The notes under the pieces are model-generated. The model was not told the origin of the DNA. It did not search any database and saw only the letters and a program-made list of their open reading frames with translations. A DNA stretch of 64,000 nt, taken from Cryptosporangium aurantiacum. GTDB taxonomy: Bacteria > Actinomycetota > Actinomycetes > Mycobacteriales > Cryptosporangiaceae. A program made the position numbers and the translations under genes. Shown here piece by piece: positions 49,190 to 57,954 of the stretch; positions within the stretch are counted from its first letter, which is position 1; each line of letters opens with the position of its first letter. The stretch spans positions 558,001 to 622,000 of the forward strand of contig NZ_FRCS01000005.1 in the NCBI RefSeq assembly GCF_900143005.1, given 5' to 3'.

Positions 49190-52100
49190 GCCGCGGTCCG
49201 ACAATTCCCTTCCGGACGGTCCTCCGGAGGTTCCCGGCCAGCGCAGGCCGAGCGACGATTGGTCCGGGCCACGCGAGGAGCCGAGCTGGGCAGCGGCCGA
49301 GCGCGCCCGCTACGCGCAGGGGCCGCCGATCAGCCAACCGGCGCCGGAGAACTGGTGGGAGACGCCACTCGCGCCCGGCGACGTGCCCGCGGGCCCGCCG
49401 CCGGACCCGTTCGTCACCCCGACACCCGACGCCGCCGCCCCGCCCCGCCCGACAGACCCCGAGCCCGCGCCCCCCGCCCGGCCCGGCCCGGACCGCGAGG
49501 CCGCGCCGCCAACCCCGTCGGTCGCCGACCGCGAGATCGCGCCACCCGCCCGGTCCGGACCGGACCGCGAGGCCGCGCCACCGGCGCGGCCCGCACCGGA
49601 TCAGGGGGGCGCGCCGTCGGCATGGCCGGGATCGTCGGCCGCGGATCGCGGGGTCGTGCCGCCAGCCCGGTCCGGACCCGACCGCGAGGCCACGCTGCCA
49701 GCGTCGTCGGCCGCGGATCGGGAGGTCGCGCCGCCCGCGCGGCCCGCACCGGATCAGGGGGGCGCGCCGCCTGCGGGGCCGGGACCGTCGGGGACGGATC
49801 GCGGCGTTGCGCCGCCGCGGGAGCCTTCTCGGCCGGCGAACGCCGGTGGGCCCGCGGCGCCGCGGGCCGCCGATCCGGCGGGATGGATCAAACCGCCGGA
49901 CCCGGGTCCGGCGGCTCCGCTGCGCGAGCCCCTCCCGCCGGTGCCGCCGCGCAACGCGGATCCGGCCGGATGGATCAAACCGCCGCGCGGAACCGAGCCC
50001 CTCCCGCCGGTGCCGCCGCGGAACGCGTCCCCGGCCGGAACGGGCACCCCGCCCGCGACGCCGCGAGGCGATCAGGCGCGTCCGCATGCGGGCGAGGTCA
50101 ACGGCCTGTCGCCGCTCTCGGTCCGGCCGACGCCGCCCGCTCCCGCCACGCCGCAGGACGCACCCGGCAGTCGAGCGGGCGCACCAGAGACCCGGCGACC
50201 GACCGAATCGGACACCTCGCTCCCCCCACCCCCATCCATCACTCCAGCCACACCCGCCGGGTTCGACACGCCAAGCGCGCCGAACGCGTCGGGCGCAGGA
50301 GGCCCGTCGGGCGCAGGGGGCGCGCGGGACGCGTCGGGCGCACGGGGCCCGTCTGGCGCAGGGGGCCCGTCTGGCGCAGGGGGCCCGTCTGGCGCAGGGG
50401 GCCCGTCTGGCGCAGGGGGCCCGTCTGGCGCAGGGGGCCCGTCTGGCGCAGGGGGCCCGTCTGGCGCATCGGGCCCGTCTGGCGCGCGGGACGCGTCGGG
50501 CGCACAGGGCGCGTCGGACACAGCGAACGCGTCGGGTGTGCCCGGCGCGGCGGGCTCGTCGGCTGGCGCGGCCGCGGCGGCACCGGGGGCTGCGCGGACC
50601 GGTCCGGGCGCGGCGGCCAGTTCCGCCGCATCTGCCGCTTCCGCTGCGGCGGCTGCGCGGACGGCATCGGCGCCTGCGTCGGCGAAGGAGGCCGCGAAGG
50701 CGGCGCGGGCGGCCACCACCGCAGCCACCACCGCAGCCGCCACCGCCACCGCGGCCGCTCCGGCCGGAACGGACGGCACCAGCGAGACCGCCACCGCGGC
50801 GCCCTCGCGGCGGTTCGTCGACGCGGCCGCGATCACGCTGATCGTCACCGAGCTGCTGATCCGCGCCTGGGCCGCCTGGGGCGGCTACTTCAGCCTCGAC
50901 GATTTCACGTTCGCACGGCTGGCCGCCGAGAAGGGCCTCGGCTCCGACCTCCTGCTGACGCCGTACAACTCGCACTTCATGCCCGGCGCCTATCTGATGG
51001 TCTGGGCCGAGACGACGATCGCGCCGCTGGACTATCGGCTCGTGGCCGGCGTCGACCTCGGGTTGATGGCGGTCAGCTACCTCCTGACCTGGCTCCTCAT
51101 CCGGCGCCTCGCCGGACCTCGCCTGGTCGCGCTGGTTCCGCTTGCGATCGCGCTGTTCAGCCCGATCACGCTCCCGGCCACGCTCTGGTGGGCGGTCTCG
51201 ATCAACCAGCTCGCGATGCTGATCGCGATCCCCGGCGCACTGCTCGCCCAGCTCGCGTACCTCCGCACGGGCAAGGCCCGCTACGGCGCGATTGCGGTGG
51301 TCACCGCTGCGCTGGCGCTGCCGTTCTACGAAAAGGCTGCGCTCGTCGTCCCCCTGGTTTTTGTTTTTACGGTCATTCTGCAGCCGCAGTCCGACCTGCC
51401 GGACCGCTTCAAGGCGGCGCTTTTCCGCTTCAAGCGGCAGTGGTTCGCGTTCGCCGTCGTCGGCGTCGTGTACGCCGGGGTGTACCTGACGCGGCCGCTC
51501 GACCGCCGTGGCGAGTCGGCAGTCGACCTCGGTGGGTTGCTCGGGAACGCCGCGACGAACTCGGTGCCTGCCGGCTTGCTCGGCGGTCCGTGGTCGTGGA
51601 AGGCGATCGGTGCGGTGGACGCGAGCGCGAACCCGCCGGTCGCCCTGCGGATCATCTCGGTCGTCATCATTCTCGCGGTCGTCGCGCTGACCGTGTACCG
51701 CCGACCGCTGGCGTGGCAGGCGTGGGTGTTGCTCGGCGGCACGCTGGTGTTCGACGTCCTGGTGCTGGCGGTCGGACGGCTGCAGCTCGGTTCCGGCGCC
51801 GCGATGGAGTACCGCTACTTCACCGACCTGGTTCCGATCGCGGCGGTCGCGCTGACGTTGGCGCTGGTCGGTCCACCGGCGTGGGCGGCGACCTGGGCGC
51901 AACGCACCGGCATCGAGTGGCCGCCGGTGCTGGGCGGCACCCGGCTGGCGCTGTCGAACGCCAACGCGCTGGTGCTGCCGCTGGTCGTCGCGCTGTTCGT
52001 CAGCAGCCTGGTCTCGACCGTGAAGTACAGCAACCGCTGGCACGACAACCCGGCCAAGGATTACGTGGCGACCGCGGAGAAGTCGATCCGGGCGATGGGG

Positions 52101-52613
52101 CGCCGGGTCGACCTCTACAACGGCGCGGTGCCGGAGAAGGTCGCGTGGGGTGTGCTCAACCCGACCAACTTCCCGACCCGGCTGATGGCACCGCTCGACC
52201 TTCCGATCAACGCGGATCCGGAAACCAGCAAGGACCTGTACGTCCTCGACCCGACCGGGCAGCTCTCGCACGCCAGGGTCACGTCGGCGCGCGCCCCCGC
52301 GGGCACCACGAAGAACTGCGGCTACCGGGTGAGCGGGAAACGGTTCCCGATCTTCCTGGACAAGGAGCTGTTCAACTGGTGGTGGTACGCGGAGCTGCGG
52401 TACACCGCGCAGGAGACCACACCGGCTGTGTTCAACTCCGCGAACACCCGCGGCAAGCAGATCACGTTCGAGAAGGGCACCCACACGCTCTGGGTCAAGG
52501 TGCAGGGACCGGCGGCGTGGGTCACGTTCGACAACGTGCCGAAGAGCGCCGGCGTCTGCCTCTCGTACCTCGCCGTGGGCGTGGCCGACCCGGGAGAACC
52601 AGCCACGCCGTAG
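49182..52613 (+). CDS. Large GT-C-like membrane protein, possible arabinosyltransferase
   Basis: The 1,143-residue protein has a ~550-residue disordered Pro/Ala/Gly-rich N-terminus with a hexapeptide repeat (GPSGAG), about eleven membrane helices (roughly 545-930) and a ~180-residue C-terminal extracellular domain rich in aromatic residues. LDDFTF near residue 572, in the first external loop, resembles the acidic motif of GT-C glycosyltransferases that use polyprenyl-phospho-sugars, and [10 protein letters not shown] follows. The eight-base overlap with ubiA suggests it uses the decaprenyl-phospho-arabinose made by the upstream genes. That role is inference; the family is not one I can name. 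Confidence 0.7.
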   Translation: MSEPRSDNSLPDGPPEVPGQRRPSDDWSGPREEPSWAAAERARYAQGPPISQPAPENWWETPLAPGDVPAGPPPDPFVTPTPDAAAPPRPTDPEPAPPARPGPDREAAPPTPSVADREIAPPARSGPDREAAPPARPAPDQGGAPSAWPGSSAADRGVVPPARSGPDREATLPASSAADREVAPPARPAPDQGGAPPAGPGPSGTDRGVAPPREPSRPANAGGPAAPRAADPAGWIKPPDPGPAAPLREPLPPVPPRNADPAGWIKPPRGTEPLPPVPPRNASPAGTGTPPATPRGDQARPHAGEVNGLSPLSVRPTPPAPATPQDAPGSRAGAPETRRPTESDTSLPPPPSITPATPAGFDTPSAPNASGAGGPSGAGGARDASGARGPSGAGGPSGAGGPSGAGGPSGAGGPSGAGGPSGAGGPSGASGPSGARDASGAQGASDTANASGVPGAAGSSAGAAAAAPGAARTGPGAAASSAASAASAAAAARTASAPASAKEAAKAARAATTAATTAAATATAAAPAGTDGTSETATAAPSRRFVDAAAITLIVTELLIRAWAAWGGYFSLDDFTFARLAAEKGLGSDLLLTPYNSHFMPGAYLMVWAETTIAPLDYRLVAGVDLGLMAVSYLLTWLLIRRLAGPRLVALVPLAIALFSPITLPATLWWAVSINQLAMLIAIPGALLAQLAYLRTGKARYGAIAVVTAALALPFYEKAALVVPLVFVFTVILQPQSDLPDRFKAALFRFKRQWFAFAVVGVVYAGVYLTRPLDRRGESAVDLGGLLGNAATNSVPAGLLGGPWSWKAIGAVDASANPPVALRIISVVIILAVVALTVYRRPLAWQAWVLLGGTLVFDVLVLAVGRLQLGSGAAMEYRYFTDLVPIAAVALTLALVGPPAWAATWAQRTGIEWPPVLGGTRLALSNANALVLPLVVALFVSSLVSTVKYSNRWHDNPAKDYVATAEKSIRAMGRRVDLYNGAVPEKVAWGVLNPTNFPTRLMAPLDLPINADPETSKDLYVLDPTGQLSHARVTSARAPAGTTKNCGYRVSGKRFPIFLDKELFNWWWYAELRYTAQETTPAVFNSANTRGKQITFEKGTHTLWVKVQGPAAWVTFDNVPKSAGVCLSYLAVGVADPGEPATP
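50346..50486 (+). repeat. Eight tandem copies of an 18-bp coding repeat
   Basis: GGCCCGTCTGGCGCA recurs at 50346, 50364, 50382, 50400, 50418, 50436, 50454 and 50472, an exact 18-base period. Each unit encodes GPSGAG in the disordered N-terminus of the GT-C-like protein. Units are nearly identical, which points to recent slippage. Diverged units flank the array. Confidence 0.9.
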
Positions 52614-52622
52614 CCCCGGAGG

Positions 52623-53543
52623 TCAGAAGACGGTCGACCAGTCCTCACGGATACTGACGACCGTCCAGCCCTGGTGTTCCGCCTCCTTCAGCGCCTGCTC
52701 GGATCCCGAGACGTACTCGAACTCACGCTCGTTGTCGTCGTGTTTGACGAGCAGGCGCAGGAACGGCTTGTCCGGGTGCTGGGCGAAGTTGAGCATCGCG
52801 ATGTCGCCGTTGGAGTTGCCCGCGGCGAGCAGCGGCCGGCGGCCGGCGCGACTCCAGATCCGGACGGGTTTCTCCGGGCCGTCGTCCAGGTAGTCGGCCT
52901 CGGCTTTGTGGATGACCGTGCCGCCGCGCTCGTCGCTTCGGTACTCGAGTGCCACCGTGCTGCCGATCACGCGCTCGCGAGGGATGCCGTACACCTCCTG
53001 GCTGACCGGCCGCATGAAGTCCCGCCCGCCGCCGGAGGCGATGTAGTTGGTGAAGCCGTGGTCGGCGAGGTGCTCGAGCAGTTCGACCATCGGCGCGTAG
53101 GCACAGCGCAGATATTTGCGTCCGAGTGTGGGGTGCGTGGCCTCACGGAGGAACCGATCGGACTGCGCCTCGAAGTCTTCGACGCTGATCCCGTCGTACG
53201 CCGCGAGGATGCCGGCGGCCAGGACCTGGACGTTGCGCTCGTCGCCGGCGTAGTGCTCGGCGAGGACAGAGGCGAGCCAGCCGTAGTCCTTCTCGTACGC
53301 CGCCTTCCACGGCTGGCGGGTGCGCAGCGTCGGATCGACCTCCGCCATCTCGGCCAACCGCCGCAGGATGAAGTCCAGCTGGATCGGCATCGGCTTCTCG
53401 CACCACAGCGTTCCGTCGTTGTCGAAGACGGCCACCCGTTCCTCGACCGGTACCTCCGCCGATGCCCGCTGGACGAACTCGAGGATCGCCTGCTTCGCAT
53501 CCCCGTCCCGCCAGCTCGTCAGCGCCGCATTTCCTCTCGTCAT
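52623..53543 (-). CDS. HAD-superfamily phosphatase
   Basis: The ~306-residue soluble protein has the HAD motifs VFDNDGTLW (nucleophile Asp), IASGGG, a Lys region (KAEADYLDD) and LAAGNSNGDIAML with the metal-binding Asp. A large helical cap lies between the first two motifs, as in phosphoserine-phosphatase-like members. The start is uncertain between ATG 53543 and GTG 53561. It is divergent from the arylsulfatase gene, which suggests a link in sulfate- or phosphate-ester metabolism. Confidence 0.82.
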   Translation of the reverse strand: MTRGNAALTSWRDGDAKQAILEFVQRASAEVPVEERVAVFDNDGTLWCEKPMPIQLDFILRRLAEMAEVDPTLRTRQPWKAAYEKDYGWLASVLAEHYAGDERNVQVLAAGILAAYDGISVEDFEAQSDRFLREATHPTLGRKYLRCAYAPMVELLEHLADHGFTNYIASGGGRDFMRPVSQEVYGIPRERVIGSTVALEYRSDERGGTVIHKAEADYLDDGPEKPVRIWSRAGRRPLLAAGNSNGDIAMLNFAQHPDKPFLRLLVKHDDNEREFEYVSGSEQALKEAEHQGWTVVSIREDWSTVF

Positions 53544-53669
53544 CCGTCGACAATCGGCCACCTCCGCGGGCGCTGCCTCACCCCGGCGGGATGAGGCGCA
53601 CCGGCCGCCGCATCGGTTGACTCTGCGCCGAGCACTCCACCTCGAACCCGAACGACACGGAGGTCAGCG

Positions 53670-55172
53670 ATGCCGTCGGACCGGCCCAACATCCTCGTCA
53701 TCTGGGGTGATGACATCGGGATCTCCAACCTGAGCTGTTACAGCGACGGCTTGATGGGTTACCGGACGCCGAACATCGACCGGATCGCGGCCGAAGGCGC
53801 CCGATTCACCGACTACTACGGCGAGCAGAGCTGTACGGCCGGACGGGCCGCGTTCATCTGCGGGCAGAACCCGATCCGCACCGGGCTCACCAAGGTGGGC
53901 ATGCCGGGCGCGACCGTCGGACTACAGCCGGAGGACCCGACGATCGCCACCGCGCTCAAAGCGCACGGTTACGCCACCGGGCAGTTCGGCAAGAACCACC
54001 TCGGCGACCGCGACGAGCACCTGCCGACCGTGCACGGCTTCGACGAGTTCTTCGGCAACCTCTACCACCTCAACGCGGAGGAGGAGCCCGAGCTCGAGGA
54101 CTACCCGCGGCCCGAGGAGTTCCCGGAATTCCGGAAGCGGTTCGGCCCGCGCGGTGTCATCCACTCCTGGGCGGAGAAGGACGGCACTCAGCGGGTCGAG
54201 GACACCGGCCCGTTGACCAAGAAGCGGATGGAGACGGTCGACGAGGAGTTCCTCGACGCCGCGTCGGTGTTCATCCGGGACAAGGCCGCTGCCGAGCAGC
54301 CGTTCTTCCTGTGGTTCAACTCCACCCACATGCACTTCCGCACCCACGTCAAGCCCGAGAGCCGAGGTCAGGCCGGGCGGTGGCAGTCCGACTACCACGA
54401 CGCGATGGTCGACCACGACAAGCTCGTCGGTGACCTGCTGGGGCTGCTCGACGAGCTCGACATCGCCGACGACACGATCGTCCTCTACTCGACCGACAAC
54501 GGGCCGCACATGAACACCTGGCCGGACGGCGGCATGACACCGTTCCGCGGCGAGAAGAACTCGAACTGGGAGGGCGCTTACCGCGTGCCCTCACTCGTCC
54601 GATGGCCCGGCCGGATCGCCCCCGGAACCGTGCTCAACGACATCGTGAGCCACGCCGACTGGTTCCCGACGCTGCTCGCCGCCGCCGGCGTGCCGGACAT
54701 CGCCGACCAGTTGCGCGCAGGCGTCGATCTGAACGGCAGTCGCTACCACGTCCACCTCGACGGCTACGACCAGCTCGACTACCTCACCGGCCAATCCGGG
54801 TCCAGCGCCCGCCAGCACTTCTTCTACGTGTCCGACGACGGCGACCTGACCGCCGTGCGGTTCGGCAACTGGAAGCTGGTCTTCCTCGAGCAGCGAGCCA
54901 CCGGCACGTTGCGGGTGTGGGCCGAGCCGTTCACCGAGCTGCGCGTCCCCAAGATCTTCAACCTGCGCACCGATCCGTACGAACGGGCCGACGTCACCTC
55001 GAACACCTACTACGACTGGGTCCTCGACCACGCCTGGCTCGCCGTGCCGATGCAGTCGTACGTGGCCGGCATGCTCCAGACCTTCGCCGAGTTCCCTCGT
55101 CGGCAGGAGCCCGCCAGTTTCAGCCTCGAGCAGGTGCTGGCGAAGCTGCAGAGCGGAATCGGGAGCGCGTGA
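53670..55172 (+). CDS. Arylsulfatase, Cys-type, cytosolic
   Basis: The 500-residue enzyme has GDDIG for the metal Asp pair near residue 14, the formylglycine motif CTAGR at 55-59, GKNHLGD and STDNGPH with further active-site residues. No signal peptide is present, so it should act in the cytosol. The motif Cys must be oxidised to formylglycine, and the next gene encodes that enzyme with a four-base overlap. The sulfate ester substrate is unknown. Confidence 0.92.
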   Translation: MPSDRPNILVIWGDDIGISNLSCYSDGLMGYRTPNIDRIAAEGARFTDYYGEQSCTAGRAAFICGQNPIRTGLTKVGMPGATVGLQPEDPTIATALKAHGYATGQFGKNHLGDRDEHLPTVHGFDEFFGNLYHLNAEEEPELEDYPRPEEFPEFRKRFGPRGVIHSWAEKDGTQRVEDTGPLTKKRMETVDEEFLDAASVFIRDKAAAEQPFFLWFNSTHMHFRTHVKPESRGQAGRWQSDYHDAMVDHDKLVGDLLGLLDELDIADDTIVLYSTDNGPHMNTWPDGGMTPFRGEKNSNWEGAYRVPSLVRWPGRIAPGTVLNDIVSHADWFPTLLAAAGVPDIADQLRAGVDLNGSRYHVHLDGYDQLDYLTGQSGSSARQHFFYVSDDGDLTAVRFGNWKLVFLEQRATGTLRVWAEPFTELRVPKIFNLRTDPYERADVTSNTYYDWVLDHAWLAVPMQSYVAGMLQTFAEFPRRQEPASFSLEQVLAKLQSGIGSA

Positions 55173-56119
55173 CCGCGTCTCTCGCGGTCGGGGCTCCGCC
55201 GACCGGCGACATGGTCTGGGTTCCCGGGGGCGCGTTCCGGATGGGATCCGACGACCATTACCCCGAGGAGGCGCCGGCCCGGGTGGTGGAGGTCGACGGC
55301 CTCTGGGTGTGCCGGACCACGGTGACGAACGCGGCGTTCGCGGCGTTCGTCGCCGCGACCGGCTACCGGACCGTCGCCGAACGTCCGCTGGATCCGGCCG
55401 ACTTCCCCGGCGCCCCGGCCGAGAACCTGGTGCCCGGCTCGATGGTTTTTGTCGGGACGCCGGGCCCCGTCGACCTGCGTCATCTCAGCCAGTGGTGGGC
55501 CTGGGTGCCGGGCGCCTCCTGGCGCCACCCGGAGGGGCCGCGCAGCGACCTGCACGGTCGCGCCGACCATCCGGTGGTGCACGTCGCCTACGAGGACGCC
55601 GACGCGTACGCGACCTGGGCCGGGCTCGTGCTGCCCACCGAGGCCCAGTGGGAGCATGCGGCCCGGGGAGGCATCGACGGCGCGACCTACACCTGGGGAG
55701 CCGATCCGGAGACGCCGGACGAGCGCCGGGCCAACTACTGGCACGGCGACTTCCCCTGGCGGGCCGAGAAAGGGTACGGCCGCACCGCGCCGGTCGCCAC
55801 GTTCCCACCCAACGGCTACGGCCTGGCCGACATGGCGGGCAACGTCTGGGAGTGGACCCAGGATTGGTACGTCGAACGCCGCTGGGCCGACCTCTCGCCC
55901 TGCTGCCTTCCCCGCGACCCACGCGGCGGATCGGCCGAGCAGAGCTACGACCCCGCCCAGCCGCAGATCCGCATCCCGCGCAAGGTCCTGAAGGGTGGCT
56001 CGTTTCTCTGCGCGGACAGCTACTGCCTCCGATACCGGCCCGCCGCGCGACGGCCGCACATGGTTGACACCGGCATGAGTCACATCGGCTTCCGCTGCGT
56101 CGCCCCGCCTCAGCGATGA
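55169..56119 (+). CDS. Formylglycine-generating enzyme
   Basis: The 316-residue protein is a full FGE: WVPGGAFRMGSDDHYPEEAP at the start, PVVHVAYEDADAYATWAG, LPTEAQWEHAARGG and GNVWEWTQDWY in the body, and GGSFLCADSYCLRYRP near the end. The two Cys of that motif (near 281 and 286) are the copper-binding active-site pair that separates true FGE from other SUMF1-like proteins. It converts the CTAGR Cys of the upstream sulfatase. The GTG overlaps the sulfatase stop, and the YrhK-like start overlaps its own stop. Confidence 0.92.
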   Translation: MTASLAVGAPPTGDMVWVPGGAFRMGSDDHYPEEAPARVVEVDGLWVCRTTVTNAAFAAFVAATGYRTVAERPLDPADFPGAPAENLVPGSMVFVGTPGPVDLRHLSQWWAWVPGASWRHPEGPRSDLHGRADHPVVHVAYEDADAYATWAGLVLPTEAQWEHAARGGIDGATYTWGADPETPDERRANYWHGDFPWRAEKGYGRTAPVATFPPNGYGLADMAGNVWEWTQDWYVERRWADLSPCCLPRDPRGGSAEQSYDPAQPQIRIPRKVLKGGSFLCADSYCLRYRPAARRPHMVDTGMSHIGFRCVAPPQR

Positions 56120-56451
56120 ACTCCGCGACCGACGGGGCGGCGTTCCAACGCGCCATGGCCGCGTCGTTCGCGCTCGGAGCGGCGTGCTTCCTCGTCGGTC
56201 CGGCGCCCGGGTACGTCGACCTCGTCGGCGCCACCGCTGACGCCATCACGTTCTTCGTCGGCTCGGTGTTCTTCACGATCGGGGGTGCGCTGCAGACCTG
56301 GCAGGCCGCGGCGCGTCGACACCGAGCCGACGAGGTGGTGGCGGTGCTCCAGTCGGCCGGCACCCTGTTCTTCAACCTGTCCACGTTCCGTGCGATGCAG
56401 ACCGTGCTCGCGGACTCGAACTACGACCGGCTCGTGTGGCGGCCAACCTGA
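56116..56451 (+). CDS. YrhK-like membrane protein, C-terminus cut by a frameshift
   Basis: The 111-residue product has three hydrophobic segments and AGTLFFNLSTFRAMQTVL, typical of YrhK-domain proteins. It stops just after DRLVWRPT, where the family continues with a last helix. That helix is found one frame over at once (LTTCAGAACFLACALGSWP). A single missing A in the run around 56444-56446 would join the two parts. The start overlaps the FGE stop (ATGA). Confidence 0.65.
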   Translation: MNSATDGAAFQRAMAASFALGAACFLVGPAPGYVDLVGATADAITFFVGSVFFTIGGALQTWQAAARRHRADEVVAVLQSAGTLFFNLSTFRAMQTVLADSNYDRLVWRPT

Positions 56452-56552
56452 CCACCTGCGCCGGGGCCGCGTGCTTCCTGGCCTGCGCGCTCGGCAGCTG
56501 GCCCGCTCGCCGGGCGGACCGACGACAGCACTACGACAAGGAGGTGCGGTGA
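56436..56552 (+). pseudogene. Out-of-frame C-terminal part of the YrhK-like gene
   Basis: From 56436 a second frame reads 38 codons to the TGA overlapping the gad ATG (TGATG). It encodes AGAACFLACALGSWP, the expected last membrane helix of the YrhK-like protein, then a charged tail. It could also be translated alone from a GTG, but family structure favours a frameshift or a sequencing error. Confidence 0.55.
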
Positions 56553-57937
56553 TGCTGAAGCATCCCCGGGAAACGCAGGCGGTGACCGGCGACCTCTCCG
56601 TGGCGCCGATCTTCGGCCTGGAGGGCAAACGAATCAGCCGGCACGAGCTGCCGGAGGACGAGCTTCCCCGCGATGTCGCCTACGAGATCATCCACGACGA
56701 GTTGATGCTCGACGGCAACGCGCGGCTGAACCTGGCCACGTTCGTCACCACCTGGATGGAGCCGCAGGCCGACAGGTTGATGGCCGAGTGCTTCGACAAG
56801 AACATGATCGACAAGGACGAATATCCGCAGACGGCGGAGCTCGAGACTCGATGTGTGAACATGCTCAGCCGGCTCTGGCACGCCCCGGACGCCGCACTCG
56901 CCACCGGCTGCTCGACGACCGGGTCGAGCGAAGCGGCGATGCTCGGCGGCCTCGCGCTCAAGCGTCGCTGGCAGCACCGGCGAGCCGCCGCGGGACAGCC
57001 TGCCGACCGGCCGAACCTGGTGATGGGCATCAACGTCCAGGTCTGCTGGGAGAAGTTCGCCAACTACTGGGACGTCGAGATGCGTCTGGTTCCCATGGAC
57101 GGCGACCGATTCCACCTCTCCGCGGAAGAAGCCGTGAAGCTGTGTGACGAGAACACGATCGGCGTGGTGGCCATCCTCGGATCGACGTTTGACGGGTCTT
57201 ACGAGCCGGTGCAGGAGATCTGCGCCGCGCTCGACGCGTTCCAGGCGGACACCGGGATCGACGTCGCGGTCCATGTCGACGGCGCCTCCGGGGCTTTCGT
57301 CGCGCCGTTCGTCGACCCCGAGCTGGTCTGGGATTTCCGGCTGCCGCGGGTGACATCGATCAACGCGTCGGGACACAAGTACGGCCTGGTCTATCCGGGC
57401 GTCGGCTGGATCGTCTGGCGGGACGCCGAGGCCCTGCCCGAGGACCTGGTCTTCTGGGTCAACTATCTCGGCGACAACATGCCCACGTTCGCGCTGAACT
57501 TCTCCCGGCCCGGCGCGCAGGTCGTGGCGCAGTACTACAACTTCCTGCGCCTAGGATTCCGCGGATACCAGCGCGTGCACGGCTACGCCAGGGAGGTCGC
57601 GACCCGGCTATCCGGCGAGATCGCGAAGCTGGGCCCGTTCGAGCTGATCACCAGAGGCGACGAACTACCGGTGTTCGCCTTCACGCTGCGCGCCGACGTC
57701 ACCAACTACACAGTGTTCGATGTCTCCGCCGCGCTGCGGGAACGCGGTTGGCTGGTGCCCGCCTACACGTTCCCCAAGAACCGAGAGGACCTCGCTGCCC
57801 TGCGGGTCGTCGTCCGACGCGGCTTCACCCACGACCTGGCCGACATGCTGATCGCCGACATCAAGCGGCAACTGCCGAGCCTGCAGAAGCGAACAGCACC
57901 GATCAACGACGCCGACGCCGCCGGCTTCCACCACTGA
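56552..57937 (+). CDS. gad: Glutamate decarboxylase
   Basis: The 461-residue PLP enzyme has the GadB features: GCSTTGSSEAAMLGGLALKR for cofactor phosphate, HVDGASGAFVAPF with the Asp that pairs with PLP nitrogen, and SINASGHKYGL with the Schiff-base Lys near residue 277. It converts glutamate to GABA and consumes a proton, which can aid acid tolerance. AAGGAGG precedes the ATG. It ends the sulfatase operon; no glutamate/GABA antiporter gene is adjacent. Confidence 0.93.
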   Translation: MLKHPRETQAVTGDLSVAPIFGLEGKRISRHELPEDELPRDVAYEIIHDELMLDGNARLNLATFVTTWMEPQADRLMAECFDKNMIDKDEYPQTAELETRCVNMLSRLWHAPDAALATGCSTTGSSEAAMLGGLALKRRWQHRRAAAGQPADRPNLVMGINVQVCWEKFANYWDVEMRLVPMDGDRFHLSAEEAVKLCDENTIGVVAILGSTFDGSYEPVQEICAALDAFQADTGIDVAVHVDGASGAFVAPFVDPELVWDFRLPRVTSINASGHKYGLVYPGVGWIVWRDAEALPEDLVFWVNYLGDNMPTFALNFSRPGAQVVAQYYNFLRLGFRGYQRVHGYAREVATRLSGEIAKLGPFELITRGDELPVFAFTLRADVTNYTVFDVSAALRERGWLVPAYTFPKNREDLAALRVVVRRGFTHDLADMLIADIKRQLPSLQKRTAPINDADAAGFHH

Positions 57938-57954
57938 GCGCGGCCCGCTCGGCG

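Noticed and set aside
50346-50486. Short regular repeats considered as a CRISPR array
   Set aside because: The units are contiguous with no spacers, lie in a coding frame and encode a hexapeptide repeat.
48825-52484. A 1,219-codon minus-strand open frame opposite ubiA and the GT-C-like gene
   Set aside because: It is Arg/Gly-rich low-complexity sequence produced by the high-GC complement of a Pro/Ala-rich gene; the plus-strand proteins have domains, membrane helices and coupled starts.
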